This document shows positions 23,875 through 32,594 of a DNA stretch of 48,756 nucleotides, one piece after another (position 1 is the first letter of the stretch; the number at the start of each line of letters is the position of its first letter). The notes beneath the pieces were generated by a model. It had not been told where the DNA came from. It saw nothing but the letters and a program-made list of their open reading frames with translations, and made no database searches. This DNA is from Alphaproteobacteria bacterium (GTDB lineage Bacteria; Pseudomonadota; Alphaproteobacteria; Micavibrionales; Micavibrionaceae), in the NCBI GenBank assembly GCA_028277665.1, contig JANQFU010000078.1, positions 1-48,756 of the forward strand, written 5' to 3'. Position numbers and translations under genes: made by a program.

Positions 23875-24348
23875 CTAACGGGAATCGTCGTCGATCCGCT
23901 CAAACTCGGCATCGATGGCGCCCGGCCCGGAGTCATAAGGATAACCCGGCCCGCGGGTCGAAGATCGTGCGGAAGTGTCGGTAAACTGCACACCAAAAAA
24001 CGTTGCGCCGTGACGCATCAGGAACGACCGCAAATACGTACGGACCGCCGGGACAAGCAAGGAAAACCCGATCGCATCGGTCACAAAGCCCGGGGTCATC
24101 AGCAAAGCCCCGGCGAAAAGCAGGCAAATCCCGCTAAAGATTTCATCGACGGGCAACGCACCCTGACTCATCTGCACCCGGCCGGACATGAGAACCTGCA
24201 ATCCCTGCCGGCGCACCAGAACACCTCCGATAACCGCCGTCAGCAAGCAAAGAAGCAAAGTCGGGCCAAGCCCGATCTCGCCGCCGACCTGCACGAACAC
24301 GGCAATTTCAATAAGCGGCAGAACAACAAAAAGAACAAGAAACGGCAT
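23875..24348 (-). CDS. fxsA: FxsA-family inner-membrane protein
   Basis: 157 aa with the FxsA core: an N-terminal helix pair MPFLVLFVVLPLIEIAVFVQ and GLGPTLLLCLLTAVIGGVLV, then RRQGLQVLMSGRVQMSQG and a third/fourth hydrophobic stretch, ICLLFAGALLMTPGFVTDAI. E. coli FxsA overproduction relieves F-plasmid exclusion of phage T7; its normal role is unclear. The C-terminal tail is polar. It is divergent from timA, the arrangement often seen in alphaproteobacteria, although secB is not adjacent here. Confidence 0.92.
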   Translation of the reverse strand: MPFLVLFVVLPLIEIAVFVQVGGEIGLGPTLLLCLLTAVIGGVLVRRQGLQVLMSGRVQMSQGALPVDEIFSGICLLFAGALLMTPGFVTDAIGFSLLVPAVRTYLRSFLMRHGATFFGVQFTDTSARSSTRGPGYPYDSGPGAIDAEFERIDDDSR

Positions 24349-24532
24349 TATCCAGATTCCCGGGGCTATGTTTTAATGCTCTGTGTCATATATCATGAAT
24401 CCGGAACATTTCGAGTCTTCTTGAAAAAGAAACAAAAAACAGGCACTTTTCCAATCTTGTTTGGTTGAGATCCGGGCCTGTGTTAGAATAAACCGGATTT
24501 GCAAAGGCATCTACAGAAGGCAGAAAGCAGAC

Positions 24533-25294
24533 GTGAGCGCGGATATCATTATATACGGACTGGTCGCCGCAGGGCTTGTTTTGTGGTTGCGCAGCATCCT
24601 CGGCACAAAGCACGGGGAAGAACGCGAGCGCCCGAATCCGTTTACGTCCGCGCCGCCATCTTCACAGGATGTAAAAAACCGGGCCGAGCAGCCTCCTGCA
24701 GCGCAAAAAATACCGGAAGAAGAAAATCCGGAAGATGAAACCGTCTCGCCGGTAACGTCCTTGAACCGGAATGACGGTATCGCCGTACCGGAAGCGGAAA
24801 TCGGTCTGTCGGAAATTGCCAGAGCTGACCGGCGTTTTGAACTGCCCGCATTTCTTCAGGGTGCGAAAGACGCTTTCGCCATGATCGTCGAGGCTTATGC
24901 CCGCGGAGACCGGGAGACGCTGTCGAGCTTTCTGGCGCCCGACGTCTTCTCCTCTTTCGATTCGGCGATCGCCGAACGCGATTCCCGTGGCGAAACAATG
25001 ACGGCCGATATCCATGCCGTTCGCCGCGCAGAGATCATCCGGGCGTCTTTGAGTGGCCGCCATGCCTATATTACCGTTCGCTTTACGGCCGATGAAACGA
25101 CCATCGTACAGGATCGGGACGGAAATATCCTTCAGGGGAACCCGGATAAAATCACGGAAATGGTTGATGTCTGGACCTTCGGCCGCGACACGCGAAGCCA
25201 AAATCCGACCTGGCTGGTTTGCGAGACACGGGATGATCTGGCTGAAGACTCCCGAGAAGCTCTTCCGGAAGCCGGTTCAATTGAAAAAAGCTGA
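24533..25294 (+). CDS. timA: Tim44-like domain protein TimA
   Basis: 253 aa from GTG 24533 (AGAAGG about 12 bases upstream), which gives the usual N-terminal anchor IIIYGLVAAGLVLWLRSILG. A Pro/Glu-rich linker follows (residues 30-95). The Tim44-like domain (residues about 110-235) includes FLQGAKDAFAMIVEAYARGD, then AEIIRASLSGRHAYITVRFT and VDVWTFGRDTRSQNPTWLVC. Bacterial TimA is related to the mitochondrial import motor subunit Tim44; its job at the inner membrane is poorly defined. A longer frame upstream of the GTG lacks support. It is convergent with mlaC. Confidence 0.9.
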   Translation: MSADIIIYGLVAAGLVLWLRSILGTKHGEERERPNPFTSAPPSSQDVKNRAEQPPAAQKIPEEENPEDETVSPVTSLNRNDGIAVPEAEIGLSEIARADRRFELPAFLQGAKDAFAMIVEAYARGDRETLSSFLAPDVFSSFDSAIAERDSRGETMTADIHAVRRAEIIRASLSGRHAYITVRFTADETTIVQDRDGNILQGNPDKITEMVDVWTFGRDTRSQNPTWLVCETRDDLAEDSREALPEAGSIEKS

Positions 25295-25314
25295 GAACGA
25301 GCGGGACCGGCTTT

Positions 25315-26001
25315 TTATGTACGGTTACGGAGGTGTTCCAGAAGAGCTTCGACTTTCCCGCCCCCCTTCTGGATAACACCGGCAAAATCCGAGCGCTGCG
25401 TAACGGACATACTGACGCCTTCGACCATCACGTCTATGATCTGGTAGCCGCCGTTCTTGTGACGAACGCGCCAATCCACTTCAATCGGAGAAGAACCGCT
25501 CTTTTCAGAGACAATTTGCGAATTGACGAGGACGTCTTTATCGCTGATCGCACGTGATCCGGAAACTTCAAATTTTTGACCGTTATACTCTCCGAAACGA
25601 ACCGTATATACGTCAACGATCATTTCCACAAACAACCGGTAATACTCATCTTTCTGCTCAGGCGTTGTCATTCGCCAATAACGGCCGAGCGCAAAACGGC
25701 TGATTGTTTTAAGATCAAAACTGTCTTTAAGAAGATCCCGGAACTCCGCGGCCTTTTTATCCGCCGGAAGGGCATCGTCCGATAGAAACGCAAGCCCCCG
25801 GTTTGCCATCGTTTGAACAAAAGTCTCCGCGCCCTCTTCAAGCGATTCGCTGGTTTTTGCAGTAGCAAACCGCATATGCGTACCGGGAAGATCGGCGGAA
25901 AACGCAGAGGCCGGGAAAGCATATCCCGGACGGGGGCAAAAATTCACGGCCACGGCCCCAAGAGCAACCCCGGAAACCAAAAGCACATATCGTATTTTCA
26001 T
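25315..26001 (-). CDS. mlaC: Phospholipid-binding periplasmic protein MlaC
   Basis: 228 aa. A signal peptide (MKIRYVLLVSGVALGAVAVN) is followed by the MlaC/Ttg2D fold: FVQTMANRGLAFL, FDLKTISRFALGRYWRMTTP, YYRLFVEMIVDVYTVRFGEY, and a C-terminal sheet VDWRVRHKNGGYQIIDVMVE ending VEALLEHLRNRT. MlaC carries phospholipids between outer-membrane MlaA and the inner-membrane Mla transporter. ATG 26001 is chosen (GGAG 8 bases upstream). It starts 21 bases after the mlaA stop, so the two form an operon. mlaFEDB are not in the window. Confidence 0.92.
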   Translation of the reverse strand: MKIRYVLLVSGVALGAVAVNFCPRPGYAFPASAFSADLPGTHMRFATAKTSESLEEGAETFVQTMANRGLAFLSDDALPADKKAAEFRDLLKDSFDLKTISRFALGRYWRMTTPEQKDEYYRLFVEMIVDVYTVRFGEYNGQKFEVSGSRAISDKDVLVNSQIVSEKSGSSPIEVDWRVRHKNGGYQIIDVMVEGVSMSVTQRSDFAGVIQKGGGKVEALLEHLRNRT

Positions 26002-26022
26002 CAAAGCTCCGGCTTTCTGTTT

Positions 26023-26817
26023 CTATTCGTAATCGTCATCGTCATAATCCGGAATTTCGGGAGCAGTCATCGCCTCCGGGTCGGCATCGTTCAGCAAGGC
26101 CTCCCGCCGCTGATATGTCACGCTCCGGAGCGTGGCATAAAAATCAAGTGAATTTTCACGCAAATCGTCAACGACATCAAGAACGTCCGCGCGACGGTCA
26201 ATGACCGTCGTCCCGAGCCGGGCGTAATGCCAGCCTTTCCGGTCCGTGTTGTAGAGATATCTCCGGAGCGGATCGGCATAACTATCAACACCAAGGCCCA
26301 CATGATCCCGGAGAGATCCCCCGCCGATAAACGGCAAAACGACATACGGACCGTGTCCGACACCCCACGAGGCAAGCGTTTGTCCGAAATCTTCATGCTC
26401 GGTTGCAAACCCCATATCGTCCGCGACATCGAACAAACCGCCGATCCCGGCTGTCGTATTGACAAGAAAACGGGTCGTATCCGATCCCGCCCCGGAGAAG
26501 TCAGCTTGCAGAACCTGATTGGCAATATTGACCGGCATACGCAGGTTCGCCAGGAGATTCCCAATGCTGCTGCGAACCGGCCCGGGCAAGACGAATTCAT
26601 ATCCGCGGGCGACAGGCTCCAGAAGAAAGGTGTCAAATGTTTCATTGAAAGCGAAGACGGCACGGTTCATGCCTTCAAACGGATCATTGTAACCGCTAGA
26701 CACTGCATCATATTGCGTAGACGCTGTTGCGCACCCCGCCAGAAGAAGCGCACACCCCGCCCCGGTTAAAACGTGCCGGAAAGGTTTCCTGTCCGGGTTT
26801 TTTCTATACCCCTGCAT
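26023..26817 (-). CDS. mlaA: Outer-membrane lipoprotein MlaA (VacJ)
   Basis: 264 aa. Lipobox LLAGC with lipidated C29. The MlaA signature YNDPFEGMNRAVFAFNETFD is followed by RMPVNIANQVLQADFSGAGS and FGQTLASWGVGHGPYVVLPF with GGGSLRDHVG. MlaA removes surface-exposed phospholipid from the outer membrane and hands it to MlaC. The C-terminus is very acidic (PDYDDDDYE). It is the first gene of the mlaA-mlaC pair, with a divergence-free gap of 139 bases to the truA stop upstream. Confidence 0.94.
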   Translation of the reverse strand: MQGYRKNPDRKPFRHVLTGAGCALLLAGCATASTQYDAVSSGYNDPFEGMNRAVFAFNETFDTFLLEPVARGYEFVLPGPVRSSIGNLLANLRMPVNIANQVLQADFSGAGSDTTRFLVNTTAGIGGLFDVADDMGFATEHEDFGQTLASWGVGHGPYVVLPFIGGGSLRDHVGLGVDSYADPLRRYLYNTDRKGWHYARLGTTVIDRRADVLDVVDDLRENSLDFYATLRSVTYQRREALLNDADPEAMTAPEIPDYDDDDYE

Positions 26818-26956
26818 CCTGCATATCCTTTCTTCTTTATCCCGTCTGCCTCCGCTTTGTGCAGACTGTCCGGATTTTCATCATTGGTCAAGCATGTAAT
26901 GCAAACGCAATCTTTCCGTTTGCTGACATTTCTTTACCTGTATAACCCGGAAGCGA

Positions 26957-27793
26957 TTACCGGATCGTTACCCCACCCCGGGTATTTGTTTTTTGAGGCG
27001 TTCTGAAAACCCCAGAATCAAAGGGCATAGCATAGTCAATGCGCACGAGATAGAGCCCGCCCGGCGGAGCTGTCGGGCCGCCTTTCGTCCGGTCTCTGGC
27101 GGCCAGCGCCTCGGCCACATTTTCAGGCTGCCATTTCCCCTCCCCGACCAGAGCAAGCGTCCCGACCATATTCCGGACCTGATGATGCAAGAAAGAACGA
27201 GCCTCTGCATGAATCAGAATTTCACGTCCGCCGCAAGGATATGTCTGCCCGCAGACAATATCCAGACGATCGAGAGTCCGGACCGGAGATTTTGCCTGAC
27301 ATTGGGAATCCCGGAATGTCGTGAAATCGTGATGTCCGGGCAAATGCCTCGCACCGGCCTGCATGGCCCCAATATCCAGCGGACGGTTGATGTGCCAGAC
27401 ACGGTTGCGCTCAAGCGCCGGAAAGCTCCGTCTGTTCATGATTCGATACGTGTAGAGTTTGTTGAGCGCATCGTACCGGGCTTCAAAATTGTGCGGGACC
27501 GTCTTTGCGCAAACAACAGAGATCGGCGCAGGACGCAAATGAGCGTTCAAGGCCATTGCCAGTTTATCGCCTGAGAGCGGACGCTCCCCATAGTCGAGAT
27601 CGGCATGAGCAACCTGCCCCTGTGCATGAACGCCGGCATCGGTCCGCCCGGCGACATGAAGACGAACGTCCTGCCCGCAAAATCTGAAAAAAGCCGCTTC
27701 CAGCGATTCCTGAACGGAAGGGATACCGGTTTTCTGGCGTTGCCATCCGCAAAAAGGCGTTCCGTCATATTCGATTGTCAGTTTCCAGCGCAT
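26957..27793 (-). CDS. truA: tRNA pseudouridine synthase TruA
   Basis: Makes pseudouridine at positions 38-40 of tRNAs. 278 aa from ATG 27793 (MRWKLTIEYDGTPFCGWQRQ), the canonical N-terminus; the frame extends 10 codons upstream without support. The catalytic Asp is in the motif GRTDAGVHAQGQVAH. C-terminal family blocks are ARSFLHHQVRNMVGTLALVG and PPGGLYLVRIDY. It is the last gene of a minus-strand group with the cupin and FYDLN genes; the stop of the cupin gene is 37 bases upstream. Confidence 0.96.
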   Translation of the reverse strand: MRWKLTIEYDGTPFCGWQRQKTGIPSVQESLEAAFFRFCGQDVRLHVAGRTDAGVHAQGQVAHADLDYGERPLSGDKLAMALNAHLRPAPISVVCAKTVPHNFEARYDALNKLYTYRIMNRRSFPALERNRVWHINRPLDIGAMQAGARHLPGHHDFTTFRDSQCQAKSPVRTLDRLDIVCGQTYPCGGREILIHAEARSFLHHQVRNMVGTLALVGEGKWQPENVAEALAARDRTKGGPTAPPGGLYLVRIDYAMPFDSGVFRTPQKTNTRGGVTIR

Positions 27794-27830
27794 AATATCC
27801 AGACCCGGATCAACTCGGCTCAAGCTCGGT

Positions 27831-28172
27831 TCAGTCTATGAGGATATGCTGTTCCGGATCGAAGCGCGGCGCCGTCGTCATAAAAAACGTCATTGACCCC
27901 TCCCACGCATAGACATCTCCATGATCGACAAAAATAACATCGCCCTCCGCGATATGCGTTATTCCCTCCGGAGTTAGATATGCTCCCTGTCCCGAGATCA
28001 CATAGACCAGTTCTTTATGCGTTTTGTTAACAACATACCCCTTTTCAGGATAGCGCCCGTTTATCTCGGCTGTGGCTCCGCTTATGAAGGCATCCCGTGT
28101 ATCATATTCGTGGATGACCGTTGTTTTCGCGGCGCGGATCGTTCGTTTCTCAGAACCTCGGATAATATCCAT
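27831..28172 (-). CDS. Small cupin-domain protein
   Basis: 113 aa, a single conserved beta-barrel. The two cupin motifs are visible: GYVVNKTHKELVYVISGQGA near residue 48 (HKE with Glu and a downstream Gly) and IAEGDVIFVDHGDVYAW near residue 78 (the second-motif His). A metal site of His/Glu/His type is plausible but incomplete. The ligand is unknown. It starts 11 bases after the FYDLN gene stop, so the two are probably co-transcribed. Confidence 0.8.
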   Translation of the reverse strand: MDIIRGSEKRTIRAAKTTVIHEYDTRDAFISGATAEINGRYPEKGYVVNKTHKELVYVISGQGAYLTPEGITHIAEGDVIFVDHGDVYAWEGSMTFFMTTAPRFDPEQHILID

Positions 28173-28183
28173 ACTTGCGGGAC

Positions 28184-28630
28184 CTAGTCGTCTTTTTCGA
28201 TGTCCACATCGACATCTACGTCAAGATCATCGTCATCGAGATCGTCATCCAGATCACCGTCAAGGTCGTCAATCTCGAGATCTCCGTCCAGATCCAGATC
28301 GTCCTCGTCATCTGTTTCATCCCCGTTTTTTCCGTCTTCATCGATATCCTCAATGCTGACAACACGATCGTCTTCACGATCGCTTTCATCGGCGCTGTCT
28401 TCCGCCCCGTTTTCAGCGCCGTCTGCCGTATCCGGAGTAATTATTTTATTTTCCGGCGTGACTTCGTCGTTGGCTGCCGGTTTGCCGCGACGGCCTTTTG
28501 CTTTCATGTCGCCTGTAAATTCCGTCTGGCAGACCGGGCAGGATATCGGACGTTTGTTCATATCGTAAAAACGGGCGCCGCAATTGATGCAAATCCGTTT
28601 CAGGCCTCTTTGATCCACAATCGTATTCAC
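28184..28630 (-). CDS. TIGR02300/FYDLN-type zinc-ribbon protein with acidic tail
   Basis: 148 aa from GTG 28630, chosen because AAGGAG lies 8 bases upstream; an ATG 8 codons earlier is less well placed. The zinc ribbon has two Cys pairs, CINCGARFYDMNKRP and CPVCQTEF. The family FYDLN box reads FYDMN here. A linker (KGRRGKPAANDEVTPEN) is followed by about 90 residues of almost pure Asp/Glu with Leu/Val spacers (LDLDGDLEIDDLDGDLDDDL). This family is typical of alphaproteobacteria and its role is unknown. The tail is unusually long and repetitive. Confidence 0.88.
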   Translation of the reverse strand: MNTIVDQRGLKRICINCGARFYDMNKRPISCPVCQTEFTGDMKAKGRRGKPAANDEVTPENKIITPDTADGAENGAEDSADESDREDDRVVSIEDIDEDGKNGDETDDEDDLDLDGDLEIDDLDGDLDDDLDDDDLDVDVDVDIEKDD

Positions 28631-28948
28631 CCTTCCGTCTCCTTGTCTTGTCAAAACAGCGTTTCGGGTTTTGTAGCTGCCCTATTTTCTTCCACTTGTC
28701 AAAGATAAAAAGAGGAAAGTCGCATCATTCCGGAGGATGTCTATCTGGACCGGCTTTGTTGTTGTGTGTAAGATCGGACGGATCGGACAGGTCGGAGGGC
28801 AGATGAGGCATTCCGATGTCCGGAAAAGTTTTGTTTTCTCTGGATTTTTCTACCATAAGGGTTCTGGACATCAGCGCATAAAGACCCGATCCTAAGCTGA
28901 GAGCAATCTGGATTTTTCTGTCATTTCAAAAAAGCGATCAACCGCACT
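28631..28948. other. Divergent intergenic region, nothing specific seen
   Basis: 318 bases between the FYDLN gene and the 402-aa gene. It includes a TTGACA on the minus strand (28697-28702), which could be a -35 box for the FYDLN operon, and a short direct repeat GATCGGACG/GATCGGACAG near 28772. No RNA gene or terminator was recognised. Confidence 0.4.
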
Positions 28949-30157
28949 GTGACATATCAAGACCTTTTGAAAAGACTGGAATTCGATCCGCAGGAAACGG
29001 ACCCGGCCAGCGTCGAAATCGCTTTTCTTGACTCTATCAAGCAAATCCTGCAAGAGATTCAGGATGAGCCCGCAGCCCCCGATATATCACAGAAATGTGA
29101 GCGCCTGACGGATGACCTTCAGGCTTATTTCGATTTCGCCGAAGACTGGCTCAACCGGACCCGGACGTCCATTCCTGCCTACATCCGGAACAAAGAACCT
29201 GATGAAGCCCGGGCGCTCAAGGAAAAGGGAATTGATATTCGTAAAAAACTGCAAGGAAACCTCAAACATTTTTTGCTTTGTTATTTTTATGTCTCCCTTT
29301 TTTCCGCACTTGTCCGCGAACAGATCGGGTCCATTAACCGGACGCGCCTGACTGGCGGAAAACCGATGAAATGGACGTCGGATGCAGGGATCTTGCTCTC
29401 CCGGCACCGCAGGACAAGCAAGAAAATGGCGCGGGAAGTTTCCGCGCTTCAAAACGCTCTGGCCGCCTTTGAGGGATGCGGCGTTAACTTTGAAACCGTC
29501 GAGAGCGATACACGCGGTCTGTTCCTTAAAGCCGAGGCGGACAGGAAATTGAGCAGTCTCAGATCCTTTCTGCGACGGGGAGAATTTGACAGAGCCCGTA
29601 ATCTCCTTACAGAGAGTGTGGCGCCGGTCAAAAAAATGTCCTATGACCAGGCGGCGGCGAAGCAGATGCAAGCGCAGACGGAAAGATGGATCGGGACATT
29701 GGACTCCCATTTCGAAGACGTCAAAGATCCTGACGGTAAAGTTTTCCTCAAGCCGCAGGAAATCCGGATGGCCATTCAAAACCGCGCGCGTGAATGGGAC
29801 CAGGCCAGCTCTTTTATTGTGAAATACGGCCTCCCCTATCTCGACAGCAAGCGCAGCCGTCTGCATTTCCTGAAAGACAAGCTTCTTGTGACCGGATCTC
29901 TTGAATCTCTTATTGCGCTGTACAACCGGCTTGTTTACGGACTCGTTCAGCCGATGACCGAATTGAGAGAAATCCGCGAATTCGAAACAAAGGTTCTGCA
30001 AAACGCAACATATCTCCTGGATACCCGCTTCAACGAGCTTCCCGGCATTCTGAAAGAAGCCAAAACGATCCTTCTCCAGTGCCAATCGTTTTTTCTGGAA
30101 TACCACAACGAGATGAAGCGTTTACGGGAAGCACAGAAAAAAAATCCGGACGCCTGA
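28949..30157 (+). CDS. Unknown helical protein, 402 aa
   Basis: I do not recognise the family. It starts at GTG 28949 with no strong ribosome binding site. It is charged and mostly helical; a hydrophobic patch at about residues 105-125 (LKHFLLCYFYVSLFSALVRE) could be a buried helix rather than a membrane segment. Possible coiled coils occur near 160-180 and at the C-terminus (LEYHNEMKRLREAQKKN). No catalytic motif is seen. It is monocistronic, and the modular palindromic element at 30191 follows the stop. Confidence 0.65.
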   Translation: MTYQDLLKRLEFDPQETDPASVEIAFLDSIKQILQEIQDEPAAPDISQKCERLTDDLQAYFDFAEDWLNRTRTSIPAYIRNKEPDEARALKEKGIDIRKKLQGNLKHFLLCYFYVSLFSALVREQIGSINRTRLTGGKPMKWTSDAGILLSRHRRTSKKMAREVSALQNALAAFEGCGVNFETVESDTRGLFLKAEADRKLSSLRSFLRRGEFDRARNLLTESVAPVKKMSYDQAAAKQMQAQTERWIGTLDSHFEDVKDPDGKVFLKPQEIRMAIQNRAREWDQASSFIVKYGLPYLDSKRSRLHFLKDKLLVTGSLESLIALYNRLVYGLVQPMTELREIREFETKVLQNATYLLDTRFNELPGILKEAKTILLQCQSFFLEYHNEMKRLREAQKKNPDA

Positions 30158-30190
30158 CCCACACTACCCGACACAATTCTGTAGTGCTTT

Positions 30191-30330
30191 ACCTAAACTA
30201 TGGATAAGAATAAGTTACAAAACCAACCGTCATCCCGGCGAAAGCCGGGATCCAGTCATAGAGTTGTTTAAACGCGGAGGTCCGGAGTTTCGGAGAAGAA
30301 CTCCGTTTCTGCGGGCCGCCGCGTTAAAAA
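30191..30330. repeat. Modular palindromic element with core, truncated
   Basis: ACCTAAACTATGGATAAGAA (R arm), the palindrome half CCGTCATCCCGGCGAAAGCC, then the core from TCATAGAGTTGTTTAAACGC to GGGCCGCCGCGTTAAAA. The far arm is missing. The element stops about 8 bases before the recG-tail copy at 30338, so truncation and that duplication may be one event. Confidence 0.85.
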
Positions 30331-30337
30331 AGATCAT

Positions 30338-30379
30338 CTACCCCGAATCCAGATGCCTGATCACCTGGTCCTGCTCGAA
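30338..30379 (-). repeat. Imperfect copy of the recG 3' end
   Basis: On the minus strand it reads FEQDQVIRHLDSG-stop, matching the recG C-terminus FEQDQAIRYLGSG-stop at 32797-32838. Over 41 bases, 36 are identical and all five differences are transitions. It is in direct orientation with the genuine recG end 2.46 kb away. Confidence 0.85.
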
Positions 30380-30458
30380 TGTGTTTTTTTTTCTTGAAAA
30401 ACCCGCAAAAATTATGAAAACATTTTGTGGGAACAAGAAAAAATTCAGTAGACAGGAC

Positions 30459-31379
30459 ATGATCAAAATACGCGCAAAAACCCCTTTTTTACGGCCTGTC
30501 TTTCTGGTTCTTTTCGGCGTCGGGATCACCGAGATCTCCAATGCCATCGTCAAGCAGATGAGCAGCCTGTATCTCTGGAACGAAATTTTGTTTTACAACA
30601 GGATCGCCGGGTTCATCCCCGTCTTCATCTGGCTGTATTTGAGACGCCGCAGCATCCCGAACTACACAAATCACTGGAAATTAATCGTGATTCACAGCCC
30701 TTTGGGGTTTTTTGCGGCAGGGGGGTATTATTTCGCGCTGAAATACATAGATTTGCAAACAGCCTCTTTGGTCAGTCTTTCCGCGCCGTTGTTTATTGTC
30801 TTGCTGTCGGCCTTGTTTTTAAAAGAGCGCCTGAGCGTACAAAAAATAGCTGCGGTCCTGATTGGATTTTCGGGTGCATGGCTGGTCCTGGGGCCTCAAG
30901 GTTCAGGGAATCTGACCCCTCTTTTGTTTCTGGCTCTGGGCTGTCACGTTTTTCCTCTCGCAGTCGGTCCGTTGATCATGCGCTATCTCGGATTACGCAA
31001 CATTGACCCGGGCGTGCTCCATTTATACGGTCTGGTGATCCAGCTTATGATGCTCACGCCGCTCTTTTTCTTTCAACATTCGGCTTTGCAGGTCGAGCAT
31101 ATCCCGGTTCTGATGTCGGTAGGCATTTTGGAAATGATCGGTGTTCTGATGGTCACGCTGGCCTATTGGTATGCTCCCGCATCCGAGTTAGCCCCCTGGC
31201 ATTACAGTAGAATCGCCTGGGCGATCATCCTTTCCGTTTTAATTTGGGGCATTGTTCCCGATCTGAACGGCATGATCGGCACGGCTCTTATTGTCGGCAG
31301 CGGCCTGTGGCTGATATGCGGCCAAAGCCAAAGCAAAAACAAACCCCGAACCCCAAAAGAACAGGACTTATGCAGATGA
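30459..31379 (+). CDS. EamA/DMT-family transporter
   Basis: 306 aa from ATG 30459, with CAGGAC as a weak ribosome binding site; ATG 30414 is another option. About ten hydrophobic helices form two EamA repeats. Family features: ANAIVKQMSS-like start (EISNAIVKQMSSLYLWNEIL), FFAAGGYYFALKYIDLQTAS, LSAPLFIVLLSALFLKERLS, and FSGAWLVLGP near the middle. The second half ends GMIGTALIVGSGLWLIC. It is probably a drug/metabolite exporter of the inner membrane with unknown substrate. It lies inside the block bounded by the recG-tail copy, so acquisition by transfer is possible. Confidence 0.85.
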   Translation: MIKIRAKTPFLRPVFLVLFGVGITEISNAIVKQMSSLYLWNEILFYNRIAGFIPVFIWLYLRRRSIPNYTNHWKLIVIHSPLGFFAAGGYYFALKYIDLQTASLVSLSAPLFIVLLSALFLKERLSVQKIAAVLIGFSGAWLVLGPQGSGNLTPLLFLALGCHVFPLAVGPLIMRYLGLRNIDPGVLHLYGLVIQLMMLTPLFFFQHSALQVEHIPVLMSVGILEMIGVLMVTLAYWYAPASELAPWHYSRIAWAIILSVLIWGIVPDLNGMIGTALIVGSGLWLICGQSQSKNKPRTPKEQDLCR

Positions 31380-31411
31380 AGAAAAAAGGGGAATTCGAGG
31401 AGATTGCTTGT

Positions 31412-31436
31412 GGGAACACAATCCGGATTGTGTCCC
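31412..31436. repeat. GGGACACAAT-type palindrome, copy 2
   Basis: GGAACACAATCC GGATTGTGTCCC, a palindrome with one mismatch. It resembles the perfect palindrome at 46691-46720 (CGGGGACACAATAAA and its complement). Confidence 0.7.
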
Positions 31437-31495
31437 CTGGAGCCTTTTTTCGAGGAAAGAAAATATATGCTTTGCGTAAGTCCTATAAAAAAAAT

Positions 31496-31522
31496 TTGAC
31501 ATCCTATGTAAAATAATATAAA
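31496..31522 (+). promoter_or_regulatory. AT-rich sigma-70-like promoter before the 318-aa gene
   Basis: TTGACA at 31496-31501 and TATAAA at 31517-31522, 15 bases apart, in a very AT-rich stretch about 45 bases before the start codon. The spacer is short, so the assignment is moderate. Confidence 0.45.
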
Positions 31523-31567
31523 CCATCCCCATACGGCATTTTACACAATCATGAAGAGGACAAAAAA

Positions 31568-32524
31568 ATGGGCGATAGTGCTAAAGAAATCAATGATAAA
31601 ATAGATAAGTATAACCCAGAAGGCGATCCGGATCAGGAAAAACTGGATGCTTTATTTGAAAACACAATATATTATTCCAAAATAGAAGGCGAAGATCTAG
31701 TTAATATTATTCGCAGAATAAAAGAAATTTATGGCGAAATCGCACAAAAATTGTACGAAGATTTGCGCGACGGTGGATGGGGAAAATGTACAACTCCGAA
31801 AGACGTAGAAGACACTCTCCAAAAAATCCGTGATCTTGCTAGGAAGGGCAATGGTTATCCTGGTCCCGACGGGGAGAACAGACTTCTTAGAGACGCCGCT
31901 CAAAGATGTTTGGATATTACAGCAACCGCTGTGGCGGATTGGCAATCAAAAATAAAACCAATCGAAGATCAGGCAGAACAGGATCGGAAGCAAAAGGGGA
32001 ACGCTCTAACAGGTTACGATCAGCTATCAACAACACTTCTAAAGAAAATATTAGAAGCAGGCCGTTCCCATGCTGAGGGTGTACAAGAAATAATAAAGAG
32101 AATTGCAACAGATCCGGATGCCGCTCAAAGTATGTGCAAAAAATTGTCCGAACAGATTCAAGGCATTATGGAAGATGCTCATAACCGTATTCAAGACCCC
32201 TGTCTGCGGGATGTGTTACAAATTGCAAATCAGACAGAACAGGAGAATCAGAGAAAGCCTCTAGAACGTTGCCGAGAGCAGGCTGAGCGAGTTCGAGCGG
32301 CCATGCAGCAAGCCTATAACTGCGCTGCGGCCTATGTTGAACTTCTTCATCCCGACAAACGAGGTGAAACAGAAAAGAGTCTGTGCGCCGCTTTCGAGAG
32401 AATCCTTCCCCCTGCTCCGGACGACACAACCCCAGAAGAACATAAGCGGGCTGCTCTCCTTTTAGAAAAGAACCTGGGGGATTTCTCTAGAATCATTCAA
32501 ACGGTTGTGCGTTCACCTGTTTAA
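31568..32524 (+). CDS. Unknown hydrophilic helical protein, AT-richer than neighbours
   Basis: 318 aa with a clear ribosome binding site (GAAGAGGA) before ATG 31568. It is strongly charged and helical throughout, with possible coiled coils (IIRRIKEIYGEIAQKLYEDL, REQAERVRAAMQQAYNC). There is no signal peptide or membrane helix; the four cysteines past residue 190 are scattered. No domain is recognised. Codon use is visibly AT-richer (many AAA, ATA, GAA) than in flanking recG or olsB. It lies in the block between the recG-tail copy and recG. Secreted-effector or island-cargo roles are possible but unsupported. Confidence 0.7.
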   Translation: MGDSAKEINDKIDKYNPEGDPDQEKLDALFENTIYYSKIEGEDLVNIIRRIKEIYGEIAQKLYEDLRDGGWGKCTTPKDVEDTLQKIRDLARKGNGYPGPDGENRLLRDAAQRCLDITATAVADWQSKIKPIEDQAEQDRKQKGNALTGYDQLSTTLLKKILEAGRSHAEGVQEIIKRIATDPDAAQSMCKKLSEQIQGIMEDAHNRIQDPCLRDVLQIANQTEQENQRKPLERCREQAERVRAAMQQAYNCAAAYVELLHPDKRGETEKSLCAAFERILPPAPDDTTPEEHKRAALLLEKNLGDFSRIIQTVVRSPV

Positions 32525-32594
32525 AGGCCTCAACCAGGCAGGGTAATCGCTTGAAAAAATTCAATTACACTAACCTTTTGATATAATTTAATTT

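Noticed and set aside
26898..26920. Hairpin GCAAACG ... CGTTTGC between mlaA and truA as a terminator
   Set aside because: The stem is only 7 bp with a 9-base loop and there is no T-tract on the truA strand.
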